Assembly: GCF_000002995.4 (NCBI RefSeq)
Contig: NW_025062477.1
Span: 12,754,696-12,818,695, forward strand
Origin: Brugia malayi
Lineage: Eukaryota; Nematoda; Chromadorea; Rhabditida; Onchocercidae
DNA: 64,000 bases
Direction: 5' to 3'
In this document: in pieces, positions 23,601-37,626 of the stretch
How the letters are laid out: each line of letters begins with the position of its first letter
How positions within the stretch are numbered: the first letter of the stretch is position 1
Notes under the pieces: model-generated
Database searches by the model: none
Seen by the model: only the letters and a program-made list of their open reading frames with translations
Told to the model about the DNA's origin: nothing
Made by a program: the position numbers and the translations under genes

Positions 23601-24558
23601 TTTCAGTATGGTAATTTTTGAAAAAAAAAAAAAAAAGTAATTTGAAAAAAGAAAAAAGGTATAAACCATAGGTAATAATTCCAACATCTATCATTGCCAG
23701 ATAATACTAGCAATTTGAAATGGTGGCTTTTAGTTCTACTCTTTACACAATCTATTATTAATCGAAAAGAAAAAGGATAAAAGGATAGGATTATAAAAAT
23801 ATTTGGTTTTTTCTTCATCGTTTTCTCTCGCTATTAAATTTAAAGATTTCCCCAGATGATAAAAGAAGCTTCTAAAAAAAATTTTGCTTAGATTTTTTTC
23901 GTGCTGCTTTCGCTAGATTTCAAAGATTTCCCTAGATGATAAAAAAAAAAAATTAAGAAAATAAGAATTAAATACCATATGTGAAATAAACAATCATTAT
24001 CATTATCAGCATTATGTGCAACATTATTTGTTAATGCTAACATATTATGCTAATTCATAGTAAAAACTGTCACCGATATCACGGAAACCTCTGTGTTGCT
24101 TTACTAATGATTAGTTTGCACCCTGATTTCATGATACAAGTGATGATTATGTTAAAATTGTGATGTATAAAAAATTTATTTAAAAAAAAATGTTCAAAAG
24201 AGAGTGTTTATCACAGAATATAACAATTATAATATATTTATAACGAACGATTTAATAAACGAATAAATGCGGCTCAAAGAATCCATCACCAGTCATAAGA
24301 AACAATGGGAATGCACATGAAGTCTTTCTCAATTTCAAAATTTTTAATTTAAGAACTCCGAATGAAATGCAGTTCAAGTAAATCGACTATTTTACTGCTC
24401 CTTTTCTCATTTTACAAAGAAGAAGGAAGAAGATTTCGATCTTTTCTTTTATTCCTACTTCCTCAAAATCCTTCCATTAGCTTGTGATAGCAAAAACCTA
24501 AATATATGAAAGTATATTGTATTGCCTCAAAAGTCATAGATGAAAAATTGGGAAATTC
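17625..24558. other. About 7 kb without a supportable gene
   Basis: AT-rich with many A/T homopolymers. Simple runs include GAAT near 20641 and AAT near 22145; CTAAATAGGTGCTAAACTTAGAAATAA is nearly duplicated at 19047-19100. Scattered frames of 60-90 codons start without conserved motifs or consistent splice sites. Confidence 0.5.
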
Positions 24559-27500
24559 TTATCGGCCACTTTGAATAGTGCAAATTTTCAAACCAGTTGC
24601 ATCACGACCTACTTCAGCTACTTGACAAACATCACATATATCACCAGTAATATCAGGTGAGTATGATGCACCACAGAACGGACATTTTACCTGAAAGGAT
24701 AGGTAAATGAAAAAATAAAGGTAGACTTGCACCGAAACTTAATGATTTGACTTTCACATCAGCAAATAACAATATCGTATATTCAATGTACACCAATTCC
24801 TGCCCGCAGTCTACTGCTTACCCAATCCGAATTAAATATCCATCTTCCAAGGATGCTTATTAAATAACCGTTACTTCAATTTACATTACGAATTATATAA
24901 CCCATAAGATCTAAAATGTTGCACAGATAAAGTGTTGCATTACTATTTTTCTTTTACCATTTTCCCAAAAACTATTAAACGACTTCTACACAAAAAAAAA
25001 AAAAATTCCTAAAAGACAACCTGAGGCTTTCCACGATACAAAGGTTTGAATTTTCTCGAGCAAACAACAAATGGATTGTGTTCGTCGTATTGTAGCTGCA
25101 AACCATAAATGTATTAGGTATTAGTGCTTGTGAAAACATAATAATTATTTATATATATATGAGCATTAATTCTTGAAAAAACCTTAAATATATTGATCAA
25201 ACATAAAATATCATTACCCAGTACTTGAAAGAAAAAAGAAAAAAAAAAAAACTGTCCAATCAATTACTATGTATGCGTTCCACATTACCTTAGTCACAAA
25301 TTCCTTTACAAAAAGTCTTACCCGTAACAAACAGAAAATATAGTAAACTGAAACATAAATCACGTAACGTCAGCCGAGATGAAGCTCATATCAATTTTTG
25401 ACAAAGCTTTTTCTATAGAATTTATTCAATTTTGTACAAGAAAATTTATTCCAAACAAAGAAAAACCTCATGCGTGTCATTTGGTTCTTTTTCAGCAACT
25501 GCCAATACCTTCCGTATTTGTGCAGCAACTTCTGCTTTCGGTCCTACAAACGACAAAAAAAAAATACTGGAACAAAGTAAAGCTGAAAGAAATGAAACAA
25601 AACTTTCGTCTTTTTTTTAAAAAACTTTTGACAACTTACCTAATTCCAACAAACGTTTACAGAAGGATGCACAAGTTTTCATTTGCTTCAGCTTAAAAAA
25701 TAAATTCACCGCTGTTCGAAGCGTTAATATTTGATGTACCTGGAACAAAGCTGCATTCCACAAAGTTACAAAAAAAATCGCAATTTGAAAATAATCAAAA
25801 ATTTACGTGAGATAACACTGAGTACAGTGACTAATTTATCATTTAATGCCCTTTTTAGTCATTGAATGCGGAAAGACTTGCCTTCTATTCTGAAGCATCC
25901 CCACTCAAGCAATTCAAACTAAATCTTTTTTTAACTAGAAAAAGTCGATATAGCCCACATCTTATTTACTTAGTCAAGGTGTTACTCAGTTTTTGCGTCC
26001 GGAAACGCAGCTCCCATTTTCCAATTTATTCTACTACCCTCCATTTCTCATTCAATAATATTTTGCTTCTGAATATTTATTTTGCGGTATTTGGGTCGTG
26101 AAAAAATTGAACACTAAAGATTGAAACACAATTTATTTCGCATATTCTTCACCCACTATCATTAAGCTAATGTTATTTAATGAACAAACTGATAGCCATT
26201 CGAAAAAAATATACCGGCTGAAGTTGACAGTGTGTAAAATATGCAGCCATTTCAGCATTTCGTTTTGCATTTTCAACTACTTTTGGTAAATCTTTTCGTG
26301 CGATTTCCATCAATAAACCCACCAAATATTCACGGCAAATATCAACTAGTTGCTGAGCTTCTGCCATCTGCAAAACTCCAGAAAGACTTTTTTCTAAAAT
26401 ATTTGGAACTAAAATAAAAAGAGAAAAAACTCTCTACAAACACTATATGATCTAAAATATTTTATTTGCAAGTTCTTCAAAAATGAATAATTAAATTGTT
26501 ACAAACACAGATAAGATCATGTGAAGTGCAAAGAAAGGAATGGCAACCAACTTCTTGCTTTGAATCCACAACCAGTAACGGAACAGAGAGCAATAGCTGA
26601 CGTAACTTCTCAACAGCTTCACTGAATTTACCACTGGTTGTAAGATGATAGCACGTTTGAAGACGTGTAGCTAAATCGCTAAGTTGTAAGTTAACAGCTG
26701 GTAATCCACTTCGACCACCACCATCTTGCCAGTTACGCAACCGATAAACAAAGTTTGGACCAGCACTTGGTAGACCTTCATATGTGGCGCGTGATCTGGA
26801 ATAAAATTATCAACGCACATCATTCCTGAAAAGTTACTTTAACATTGCATATAATCGCCTCCATCATATTCGTTATTTGGAAATTAACTGCACCCTCTGA
26901 CAAAATAAATTTATATATGTTAGACTGCACAAAATAAACTGAACTTCAATGACATTTCAACAGAATAACCATCATATTGCTAACTAACCTTGCATAAGCC
27001 GTTAAAAAAAGTTGTTTGAACGGTTCAATGTGGGTAATACCAAGCTGATCACGTAACAACCGTGCAGCACTATCAAAAGCACCTGACGCAACGTGATCTG
27101 CAACCAACCTAAAACGCATTTAATGAGTGAAAACCTATCTCATTGCAAATACCAATAAATAATTAAAATAATAGTGAACTGTAGAAAATGGATAAAGAAA
27201 TGTGAAGCATTTAATGGTAAAAAGTGCCTGAGTCATGCAAATAGCAGATATTCATCATTCCACATATTACTGCAACTCTGAGACAAAACGAATCTGAGAG
27301 GAAAAGACTTATTCTTATCACCTGGAATTGTTTGGCCAATAAACTGACGGTGGCTGTCCACGTGATGGTGCCGTATAAAAATTGTCATTACCTCCTCCAG
27401 ATTTTATGTCAACATCGGCCGGGAGAGCTAGATCATCATCTACCTAGAATTGCAATAACAAAAAACTTAAACGCATCATAAAAACATCTGCTGCATTGAT

Positions 27501-30500
27501 AACGACAGTCTTATTGAAGCACTGCACAGCCTCAAGTCATCCCCTTTATGTCGGATTACCCGCTCCGACCAACTAATATAGTTAAATATATATTTAGATA
27601 TGCATGACATAATAAACAATTTCTAATAAAAAACGAAAACACAGCTTGATAATTATATGTCCGTTCCAACCTTAATTTGAATGTACACTGAGGGAAAACA
27701 AAATCAGCACTTACATCCCAGCCACTTTCTTTATCGTCTTTCTCACTTGCAACGCTGTGCATTTCATCTTCATCGATATCCGGATTACCTTCCTCATCCA
27801 ACATTATGTCATCACTGCCCCAAGCATCACCAGCCTGAAAACCCGATTAACTTTAAACATCAAGCAAAATTTGCCTTTTTTGAACAAAACAAAGAAAACT
27901 TCAGACCTATTTTAAAAAGTCACCTCCTCAATACAATTGGAAATTAAACCAGAATTTAGCAAATATTTCTCACCAAATCAACGTCATCATTGGCGTGTGC
28001 AAATGCAGCAGCTGCTCGAGATGCTTTATCACCAACACTTGCTAGATTTCCTGTGATAAGATGTGCATCAAACGGACCACGTAGCATCGTCAGCAACGGC
28101 CAGTTATCCTCCATCTCAAATAAGAATTATATTATGGTAAATGAAACATATATAACTAAAAAAAAACTAATTTCTCAAGTGGAAAAATGATACATTTAAT
28201 ATAGGAACAAGAAATTCTTTGAGAAATGAGTCAGATTAAACATGAAATATGATTTAAAAATTATCAGAAAACTCATAAACAAAAAAATCGGACACAAACC
28301 TGCTTGATTGGTGGTGGTGGAATCAACAAGCGAGCATTCGGATCAACTGGTGGTAAGTTTTGTCCTCTTGCTAAAAGTTCCTCTTCCAACTGTTTAGCTT
28401 CTTCGCTGAATCCATGTGTTGCCGCAGTCAGATATGCCAAAGAAATCTGTCCAACATCTTTCAAAACTAAAACCAGTCTTTGGAATTTAAAAATAATAAT
28501 AGTTTTGGCTTTCGAAAAGTTCATGAAATTCCCAAATATTTTCCCAACTATTCACCACTGGTGGAAATAATGAACCATACTTTTAATACGCTCGCCAACA
28601 TCACCAAGAAGAAGTGCGGTTTGATAATGTCCACTTATATCCTTAAAATATCATTTTCAATAAACTGGATGTGATAACAAGGTAAAAAAAGGTAATTAAA
28701 ATCTCAGATGCTAACCAAACAGAACTTGTTCAGCACTTATGCAAGATATTTTCTTATTAGATAGTCTAATCTTTAGACTTGTTCAGATTTTAAATAGTCA
28801 TATGAGACAGACCTACAGTTACGGTGATATTCAAATTATTTTTATAAATTATGTAAGGATGAGCAAAAATGACCGAGTAAAAATATCAATATGAAAAAAC
28901 AATTATAACTATGCAGTTATATAAAGCATGCGCTCTTTAGAATTACGAAATTCTAAATGTTTCTATGATAAAACCCAATTCTTGATGGTTGATTAAATCC
29001 ATGTAGGATCAATTTGCTTTCCATAATTTTATTTTGAAAATGATCCATACTTTGCGAATTTGCGCAATTTTCATCATTTTTTGCAGTTTCTCCATATTAC
29101 CAGTGATTAAGTACAGAAATGAAAGTTTTTCGAAATCTTTTGTGCGCTGATATGCCATTTCGACAATCTGTAAAAAATCGGAAATAATGAAAATTGCAAG
29201 TTTCCACAAAATTTGAGATTTCCAAAGCAACCGCATAATTTCTAGTAATACGCATATCTAGTTCTTGACACAAAAACTGTACCCTTTCAGATAAATATTA
29301 GAAATCTTTGTATTCAAAAAGAGATAAATTTAAGCTTTCAGTTACCTGATGATTACCCTGTATTAAGGCAGCTTCAGCAAGAGCCTGCCAAACTGCCTTA
29401 TCATCGAGTACTTTAGCTGATTCAAGAGCAACCTAAATTAGAAAATCATTAGGGCCAATCATTATCACAGCAATAGCTCACTTCTGTCTTATTTAACTTC
29501 ATCTCCTCTTAATCTTTTTTAGTACTTTATTTCCTAATTTCTTCGTCTTCTGTATATTTTCTAGAGATTTTCGTTGAAAGTCACTCTATTTTAAAATGCA
29601 CCTCAAGATTACCACATTCAAGCGCTAAGCCAAATCGAGTTTTTTCATCTTTCACAAAATGTAGGGCAACTTCCGGATAACCTTTCTTCTGCAAATATGC
29701 TATAATTGACTGACCAACTAGATTTGCCGAGCGCACCATATTTAATACCTGAAGTAAACATTTAGTGAAAAGCTCTAGTATAAATGTTATGTATAATTAT
29801 AAAGCTTATTTCGTAAGTACGCATTTCTCAACAGCAGTACCAAATTTTAAAACAAATAACTTTTTTTAATTCTTGGTCATCATTAATATTTAATTGAATT
29901 CTAGTAACCTCATCATAACGACGATTTATCAACGCTAATTTAAATCGGTACTCTGTTGGATCAATAGGTACTTCGACTGGTGCAGCTTCGCTGAAAATAT
30001 AAAAATTTCGAAATCTCCTGCATAAAATTTATGTAACATTTCTTGCTTTATCCTTCTCATTCCTTGTTCTGCTTTCAGCAAACCTTATATCTCTTAAACT
30101 AATTCAGTTTTTCCTTTCATCAACTTTTCCTTCAATCAAAATCTGCATTGACAACGCAAAAAAACTTTCATAAAAAAAAATGTCGAATATTTTTTGAAGA
30201 TTTCTAAAAATAAAGAAACAAAGACCTACCGATTCAAGCAATACAAATTTTCACCACGAACTGCAAGCACATATACCGGTACATCCAACGTTCTAATTAT
30301 GCCGTGATCACCTACTACTAATGCATATTTGATATGATTACTGGTAGTGTAGAGGAAAACACCTTCTTCTTCCCAAGCACCGCTTTTTAAACGAGTTGAC
30401 TCTTGCACTGTGCATAAAATCTGAAAGTCATATTGCGATATACTGCATAATACACATCAATCTAACTAAAAATGCTTAGAGTTATCTTTCAGTAGTATTG

Positions 30501-33500
30501 AATTTTTAAAAATTCTTACGAGCTTCAAGATAATTGCAAATTAATATATGAAAAAAAATAAATATGAAAAATAATTGAAAATTAATATAAGTTTCAAGGT
30601 AAAAAACGTCAGTAATTACTTGTAATTTACGTGACACCAAAGTTAAAGTATGCTTGCTAAGTAAAGCTGCATATTCCAAATTCTTCGACCAAATCACATA
30701 TTTCACCTATAATTTGAGTGTACATATACATTGCAAGCAATCAGAATCGAGCACTTCTAAATCGAGCAATAAATTCAGTTAATTGTAAAACATATGATTA
30801 GACTGAATTATTTATGATTAAAGAAACTGAGCTTACGACAAGACTTGCCTAATAATTTTTCATTAAAAAAACTTGAATAGTACTATCATTTTGCGACAGT
30901 CATTTCGGAATTAAGGAGGAATTTTTTCTTTGCAAATTTGAATTTCCCCATTGAATTGTGCAATTTCGTGCAGTTTTAGCAACCTTGACCAACCTTAGGA
31001 ACCTTTGCTGAAGCCAGAGTGCGCTTTTGTTGGATATCAAATAGCTGAATACCTTCGCTATTTTTCAGAAGCAAAAGTCCAGTTCCAGCATAGAAAATAT
31101 CATCAATTGGAACGCTCTGTTCAATCTTTCGATTTTCACGATTTGACAAATCTCTGATTGTAATCTGAAATGATAAACTTGATTCCAAAAATAGTAAATA
31201 TATGAAAGAAACACCTTTTAACTTTAATACTACAGATTAAATATATTGGTCGTTTAGACAAACTTGCTGATTTTTGTCCAGGACAGCAAAACGATTGCGT
31301 GCTACCCAGATCGCAGCCACACCCGGAGAACGCTTACCTTCCGAAGCCTCACCACTACTATCGGATGCATCTTTTGATACCTGTAGTAGGTTATTTTAAC
31401 TATTTTTTTTTTTTTTTTTGATTTTGCATGTCTGTAAAGATATAAGATGACATAAGGAAAAAAAATGCGTATAAGAAAGATTATGTTGTTGTATGTAATG
31501 GTGTTGAGTCCATGATAATAATATCACTAAAGATTTGATGCAAAAGCAATAATTACATTCAAGAAAGGAAGGGAAGAAAAATAAAGTTGATATTAACACT
31601 CACCTTATACATATCGTATGTACAATATTCAAGCATAGGCGAGCGTGTAATCAAAAGGAATGAATTTTCAGCCGGATTGTAATGCAATGAATAATACGGT
31701 TGCATAAGTTTACTGCCACGAAGTTGAACTAATGCTACATCTTTACTGAAAACTTCTCAGTATGAAACGAGTTATGGTCTCCAAAACTTTAGACTTTGAA
31801 CACTCTATTTAATTTTAATTTTGAATAAATATTCCTCAAATATAATTCCCGTGCAAATCTCTCCGCATATGTTCTTATTGTCTCTTCTATATTTTACCAG
31901 ACATAATATACGTACTACACATATGATATGTTTCCCACACATCTATGAAACTTTTTTTTTGAAAACCCACTTATTCGTTAAATCCAAACGTCTCAGCTGA
32001 CGATCCTTTACATAAAACACTAAATTTTCATGTACAGAATATGCTGGACGTTCACGTTCAATTTTGAACACCATCATTCCACTATCATGACCTGCTGCGA
32101 ACATATTCAGTGTTGGATGGGCAGCCAAAACCCAAAATCGATCGTTATCATGCCTGTAAATTATGCCATTAAAAATCAGTCACACTTTCAAAAACTGCTT
32201 CCTTTCAGAAATTTTCATAACTAGATTTCAATTCCCAGACCATGCATAAAATTATGCAAATTAAAGTTAATATAAGGCAAAACTGTTTTAAGCTTCATTT
32301 TTGAAAGTATACCTAAACGTATGTAAGCATGTGCGTTTTTGCATGTCCCAAACACGAATACTTTTGTCTTCGGAATTACTCAATATCAATTCTGCTTTTG
32401 CATGGAACAGTACTGATGATACGTTATTGTAATGCCCTCGGCATGAATCCACCTGTAGAAACATATCATGGATATAAAGATCAATTTTTTCCATCTTTGA
32501 TAAGCTTTACAAACCTAAAAAACCAATCAACCTAAAACTTAAAATATGAGAATAAGCTAACCTCCCAAGCTTTGCTTTCATTATAACGCCATAATTTTAC
32601 TTGACGATCGTCTGCACCGGATACCAAAAGTGGCATAGTTGGATGGAACGAAACCCAATTAACTCCTGAATCGATTTTTTTAAATTAAAAATGGTCAAAC
32701 CTAGAAGCAAACATTCTGCTTGTTGGACAGTGTAAATTATCTGCGGTATTGATGGATAGAAAAAATAAAGAACTTATGTAATTTAGTAATAATTATCCCA
32801 GTCATAATATTGGTTGCGTGAGTAAAAAAGACTTCCACCAAATGTTTCATGCAAAAAGAGATTCTAAATAATGAAAATAAGAAATGAAAACGTTTAGCTG
32901 CAAGAAATCGTTCCAGCATACCTCTGTCATGCCCTTCCAAAACATGTTTGACCACGACATCGGGTTGTCCAAACAAATCGCCACTAGCTACGCCACTCAT
33001 TGAACGTACACGTGATATGTCATTACCACTTCCTGGTGAAACATTCTTTTTTCGCAATCCAGATATGTCCCAAATTCGAACAGTTTGGTCTAGAGAAGCC
33101 GATGCCACTAGATCCTCCGTTGGATGAAACTGCGCACACATCACATAATGGTTATGACCTAGTAAAGTACGAATTTCGGTATAAAGGTACAAATGTTATC
33201 CATAGAAAAGAGATTGCAAATTGCTAATATAGTAAAATTACAATATGTCCCAATTTAATAACCAACTTTTTCTATTCTTATTACTTTAAACTGAGATCGA
33301 AATAGTAATATATACATTACCAGTCAAAATGGCAATACTGTGACGACTTTGCCAATTCCAAATTCGTACTGTTTGATCATCCGATGCACTAATAATCCAT
33401 GGATAGTTGCTGTGAAAAAATGTGGTACGGATATAGTCAAGATGACCGAGTAAAGTGAATATACAACGACGCTGCTTGTAATTCCAAACCTAAAATTCTA

Positions 33501-34321
33501 ATCTTCAAGTAAAATCCATATTACAATTAAAAACATATTCAAGATGCAAAAAAAAAGAAATTTGAAAAAAACTTCATTCCTAAATAAAGTCTGTCAAAAG
33601 AACAACGACTTCTGAAATTTCTGCTTCTCAAAAACAAAAAATATTAGTAACAAAAAATTATCACTTCTATAAAATCTACCTTAATTTTGTAATCATCACC
33701 GCCAGATACGAAAATCGGTTGCTGACTATGAAATGCAATACCACGTACAGGACCATCATGCTCGTCAAACTTATCCAACATAACACACATTCGATAATCC
33801 CATAACTGAATGATACCACTATGCAGTGATGCCAAAACCCATGGCCGAGTCGGATGGAATGAAATCCCTGAATAGATAAATTACAAACACACAATTCGGA
33901 ATTACAAATTCACAGTTTAAAAAAGTTACGTGTCAAATACAAAAAAAAAAAAAAAAAAAGATGGGAGAAAGAAATTTAACTTTGATATATAACATTGAAA
34001 GGGCAAGTAATAAAAAATAAAACTTAATAATAATAGGGAAAAAAATGATCAATGTTATTTTACTTTAAAGTCCAAATAAAAATTCAAATATTATTTTTAT
34101 TTTAAAGTTCAAATAAAAATGAGTAATTAAAATGGCTAAAATAGAATACATTCAGTAATGGTCATAATTTATTCATTTTAATTTAATACAAGAATGGGTA
34201 ATAATTTTGTCCATCTTTCTTCCGCTATCGCTTTCATGCTTTCAGGCATGGAAAATATTTTCTACCAAAAACTACCTTTCACTCGTGCCGAACTCGACTC
34301 GAACTTTTTCAAAATTGTCAT
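24559..34321 (-). CDS. copa: Coatomer subunit alpha (COPA), 28 exons
   Basis: Alpha subunit of the COPI coat, which mediates Golgi-to-ER retrieval. Exons: 34321-34276, 33867-33680, 33489-33321, 33158-32922, 32665-32562, 32452-32313, 32153-31971, 31745-31604, 31380-31264, 31164-30994, 30706-30620, 30420-30230, 29990-29909, 29748-29602, 29432-29346, 29167-29051, 28641-28581, 28466-28300, 28114-27974, 27834-27715, 27443-27322, 27108-26989, 26795-26552, 26367-26215, 25739-25640, 25543-25467, 25095-25021, 24690-24559. They total 3720 nt in one frame (1239 aa; human about 1224). WD40 propellers come first ([50 protein letters not shown]), then a second propeller and helical solenoid ([28 protein letters not shown]). 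An acidic linker (about exons 19-21) leads to the C-terminal domain ([34 protein letters not shown], ending KICTIQSGR). Start chosen for [16 protein letters not shown], matching the family N terminus. No broken exon was found. Confidence 0.95.
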
Positions 34322-34334
34322 CGTTTGAGAATCT
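34322..34334 (-). promoter_or_regulatory. Putative trans-splice acceptor of COPA
   Basis: ATTTTAG on the minus strand followed by an 11-nt leader and the COPA ATG. A housekeeping gene with an acceptor this close to its first codon is typical of spliced-leader addition. Confidence 0.6.
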
Positions 34335-37300
34335 AAAATGAATTTTAACTTTAGCTCTTGAACCATGGAGTATGCATTAAAACTCCTGAAATAAGCAATG
34401 GGACGCTTACTCCAATAACACTAAAAACCTTCCACGCTTCAATTACGTGGAATTTGCGACTGACTGAGCAATCCATCAAACCAAATTCACATATGAAAAG
34501 AATGATCCCAGAACAGGAAGTAAGAAAAAACGATAAAAATTTTCCCGAATTTTTTGAACAGTCAACTTTTCCAGGTTTTCTTTTAAAAGATTCTGTGGAA
34601 ATTTTTGTCCTTCGGATGGCTCTTCTCATCTCATATTTTTCCTTTTTAGAAAATTCAATAAAAAATTTTATTCTTCAGATAAGCAAATTTTCTGCATTCT
34701 GTCCTCCTTCAGAATATCTTTAAAGAAATTAGATTCTGCGAAACAATCAATTTTATGGGATTCACTTTTCTTTTCTGTTTCAGGAACTCAACTTGAGGTA
34801 TCGATTTTTTCTGCTATTGTTTTATCTGATTTTGTCATCAAAAATTTTCCGATATTCATAGCACGATATTGCTACCTTTTCTCAGGTAAAGAAAAAAAAT
34901 ATTTCTAGGAAGTTTACTTCTATTTTTTTATTTTTTGCAAATGTCTTAGAGAAGTAAGAGGATGAACTTAAATTTTTGTTGCCCTTCTTGAGCAGGGAGA
35001 GGGAAAGAGAGAAGAGAAAAAAGAAAATACATTATTCGAATTTGTCACTTAAAGTATATTAGAATGCTTGGATACATTTCACCCATAGGTTAAACATTCC
35101 TAATGAATGAAATTATATTTCTTGGGCAGAGTCATTTATTAATTACTTGAAGTTTAAAAAAGTGAAATGCATCCGTTATATCTGTCTGTAAGAAGCAATT
35201 TCGCAAAATCAGATTTAAAAGGATAATTATGTATTCTGTTCAAGTTAAAGCAGATTTGCTTTATTTAATTTGGGCCAACCAAAATGATTCTAATTAATAA
35301 TTTTTATTAAGTACCAAAGATGTGGTCGAGTGATATATCATAATTAATAATAATAATTGCAATTTATGACAGTCATGCACATTGCAGATGATAATTCAGT
35401 AGAAGTAATACTCACTATCGAATGAACTTGTCATATAGATTCAAAATAATAGCAATAGTTTGCCGCTCGTAATTATCATCCATATCACCAGACCTATCAC
35501 AACTGCTATCCATATCACCAGACCTATCACAACTGCTATCCATATCACCAGACCTATCACAACTGCTATCCATATCACCAGACCTATCACAACTGCTATC
35601 CATATCACCAGACCTATCACAACTGCTATCCATATCACCAGACCTATCACAACTGCTATCCATATCACCAGACCTATCACAACTGCTATCCATATCACCA
35701 GACCTATCACAACTGCTATCCATATTACTAGGCCCATCACAACTGTTACCCATATCACTAGGCCTATCACAACTGTCATATCAATTGGCATCCATTATCA
35801 TCTATGTAATTATCAATTAATAACAAGAATCGCAATTATCTATGCAAGCAACGTAATGCTATCAATATCCTATGGTATTGGAAATTAATTTCTTGATTCT
35901 TTAATATTTATTTCTTATAAGTTTATCTGAATATTTCTTTCAATGAATTATGAGACATACCTTCTTTTAGAAATGTATATATAGCCATATATGTATATTT
36001 CTTGTAAACAAAAGCGACAAAAAACATACTCTTGTAATTTCATACGTAAGGCGAAAATTAATTAGCAACACGAAAAAAATTGGAAAATAATTTAGCAGTA
36101 ATTGTATGATGGAGATTACAATGACAATCATTGTAATAATAGAGATTACTATTCTTTTATTTTTCTTATTTTTTTAAGCGATATTTTATGATCTATAGTG
36201 AAAGAAAAAAAAATTCCAGGAAGTTAAGCTTTTTTTGTTTCTTTGAATTTCTAATTTTATAAACTGTAAAGCAGAGAGAATAAAATAGAATTAATACAGA
36301 TAATTATGCTCTAATAATTCTTCGAATAATAAAAAAATTGAAAAATAACGATTGCAATGAACCAGTGATTCATAGAATTACTACAATAAGGTCAAGGAAT
36401 CAAATGGTCATAGCGATAACAAATAAATTAGAGTATAATTTATCCATATAAACACTTGCTAACACTTCACTTTCATTTTTAAAAATGTCATGAAAGCTAA
36501 CAATTATAAGTTTTATGGAATATCAAATGTAAAATAATTAACCTTATGCCTTCTTGTCTTGTCAAAATGATGATAATTTAACTGTTTCTTTTATACGGTC
36601 ATTAATAACCCAAAAGCTTGAGTTAGTTAAACAATTGAAAATAAAATAAAACAGAAAAAATTCCTTTGGCTCTTCATCTGAATTTTTCCCTATAATAAAA
36701 TTTGTGTACAAAATTCATTTGAAATTCGGAAAGAAGACGAAATGGAATTAGCAATTCTGATTTCTATCTCATTTTCATTGCCATTTTATTTCATCCAAAA
36801 GAACAGCATTTATCTATCATGAGATTCCAGGAAATGTCATAGAAAAAAATAAGCAACAATAATTCAAAAATTTAGCAAACAATAAAAATAATAAGCAATA
36901 ATTCAAAAATTTAGCAAAAAAAAAAAAATAAATAAATAAGCAATTAATGTAAGTAAAATTTAAAATTGTAAGTAAAATTACTGTAAATTGTACAAGATAA
37001 CGAGAAACAAAAGAGAAAAGAAAATAAATTCTGAATGAAAGAAGTGAATTTTATAAATGTAAAACGTGAAGACCATTTGATATACAAAGAAAACTTTCCT
37101 GAATACTTCTTTCTTCTGCAAAAAGGTAATTAATTGTTTTCATGGACAAAAATTTTTGCCAAATTTTATGAAATCAAAATATTGGAAATTCTTTCCTAAA
37201 TTGCCGTTATTCTTGTAGCAAAGACAACAGCTTGCATTAACTAGAAATAGCAGCAAGCTATTGTTTTTCTTTAATAAATTACTCCAAAAAAAAAGAATTC

Positions 37301-37626
37301 ATCTCTCTTTTTTCTAACAAAATTTGTTGTTAAGAAAAAAAGAATAAGAAAGTTTAATTTTGATGGAAAAAAAAAGTATATTCATATTAGAGAAATATAC
37401 AATCAAATCAACAAATGATTTATAGTTTAGACAAACATGACTGCAATTGATACTTTCAAGGATAGCAAATGAAAAGAAGCAAATCAGATAAAAATATAGC
37501 AGTGAATACTTGATTTCGAACTTTATTACTACAAAAGATTATTTCCTCTCAATAATATATATTTCTTGTGATTACCACAATATTTGGTATAGCACTCTTT
37601 ACATTCTTATATGTTCTAGCAATTAC
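34335..37626. other. Intergenic between COPA and the phosphatase-like gene
   Basis: It holds the 30-bp minisatellite listed separately. The rest is AT-rich, and the open frames at 34351-34723 on both strands have no splice or family support. At 3.3 kb the gap argues against an operon. Confidence 0.5.
35480..35779. repeat. 30-bp minisatellite, ten copies
   Basis: Unit: CCATATCACCAGACCTATCA plus CAACTGCTAT. Copies 1-8 (35480-35719) are identical; copies 9 and 10 (35720-35779) differ at a few positions (TTACTAGGCCC and CACTAGGCC variants). Because 30 is a multiple of 3 and the unit lacks stops, three frames stay open across the array; I do not call a gene. Confidence 0.95.

Noticed and set aside
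35415..35888. Three overlapping 110-140-codon repetitive frames
   Set aside because: They are consequences of a stop-free 30-bp repeat unit; opposite-strand frames are equally open.
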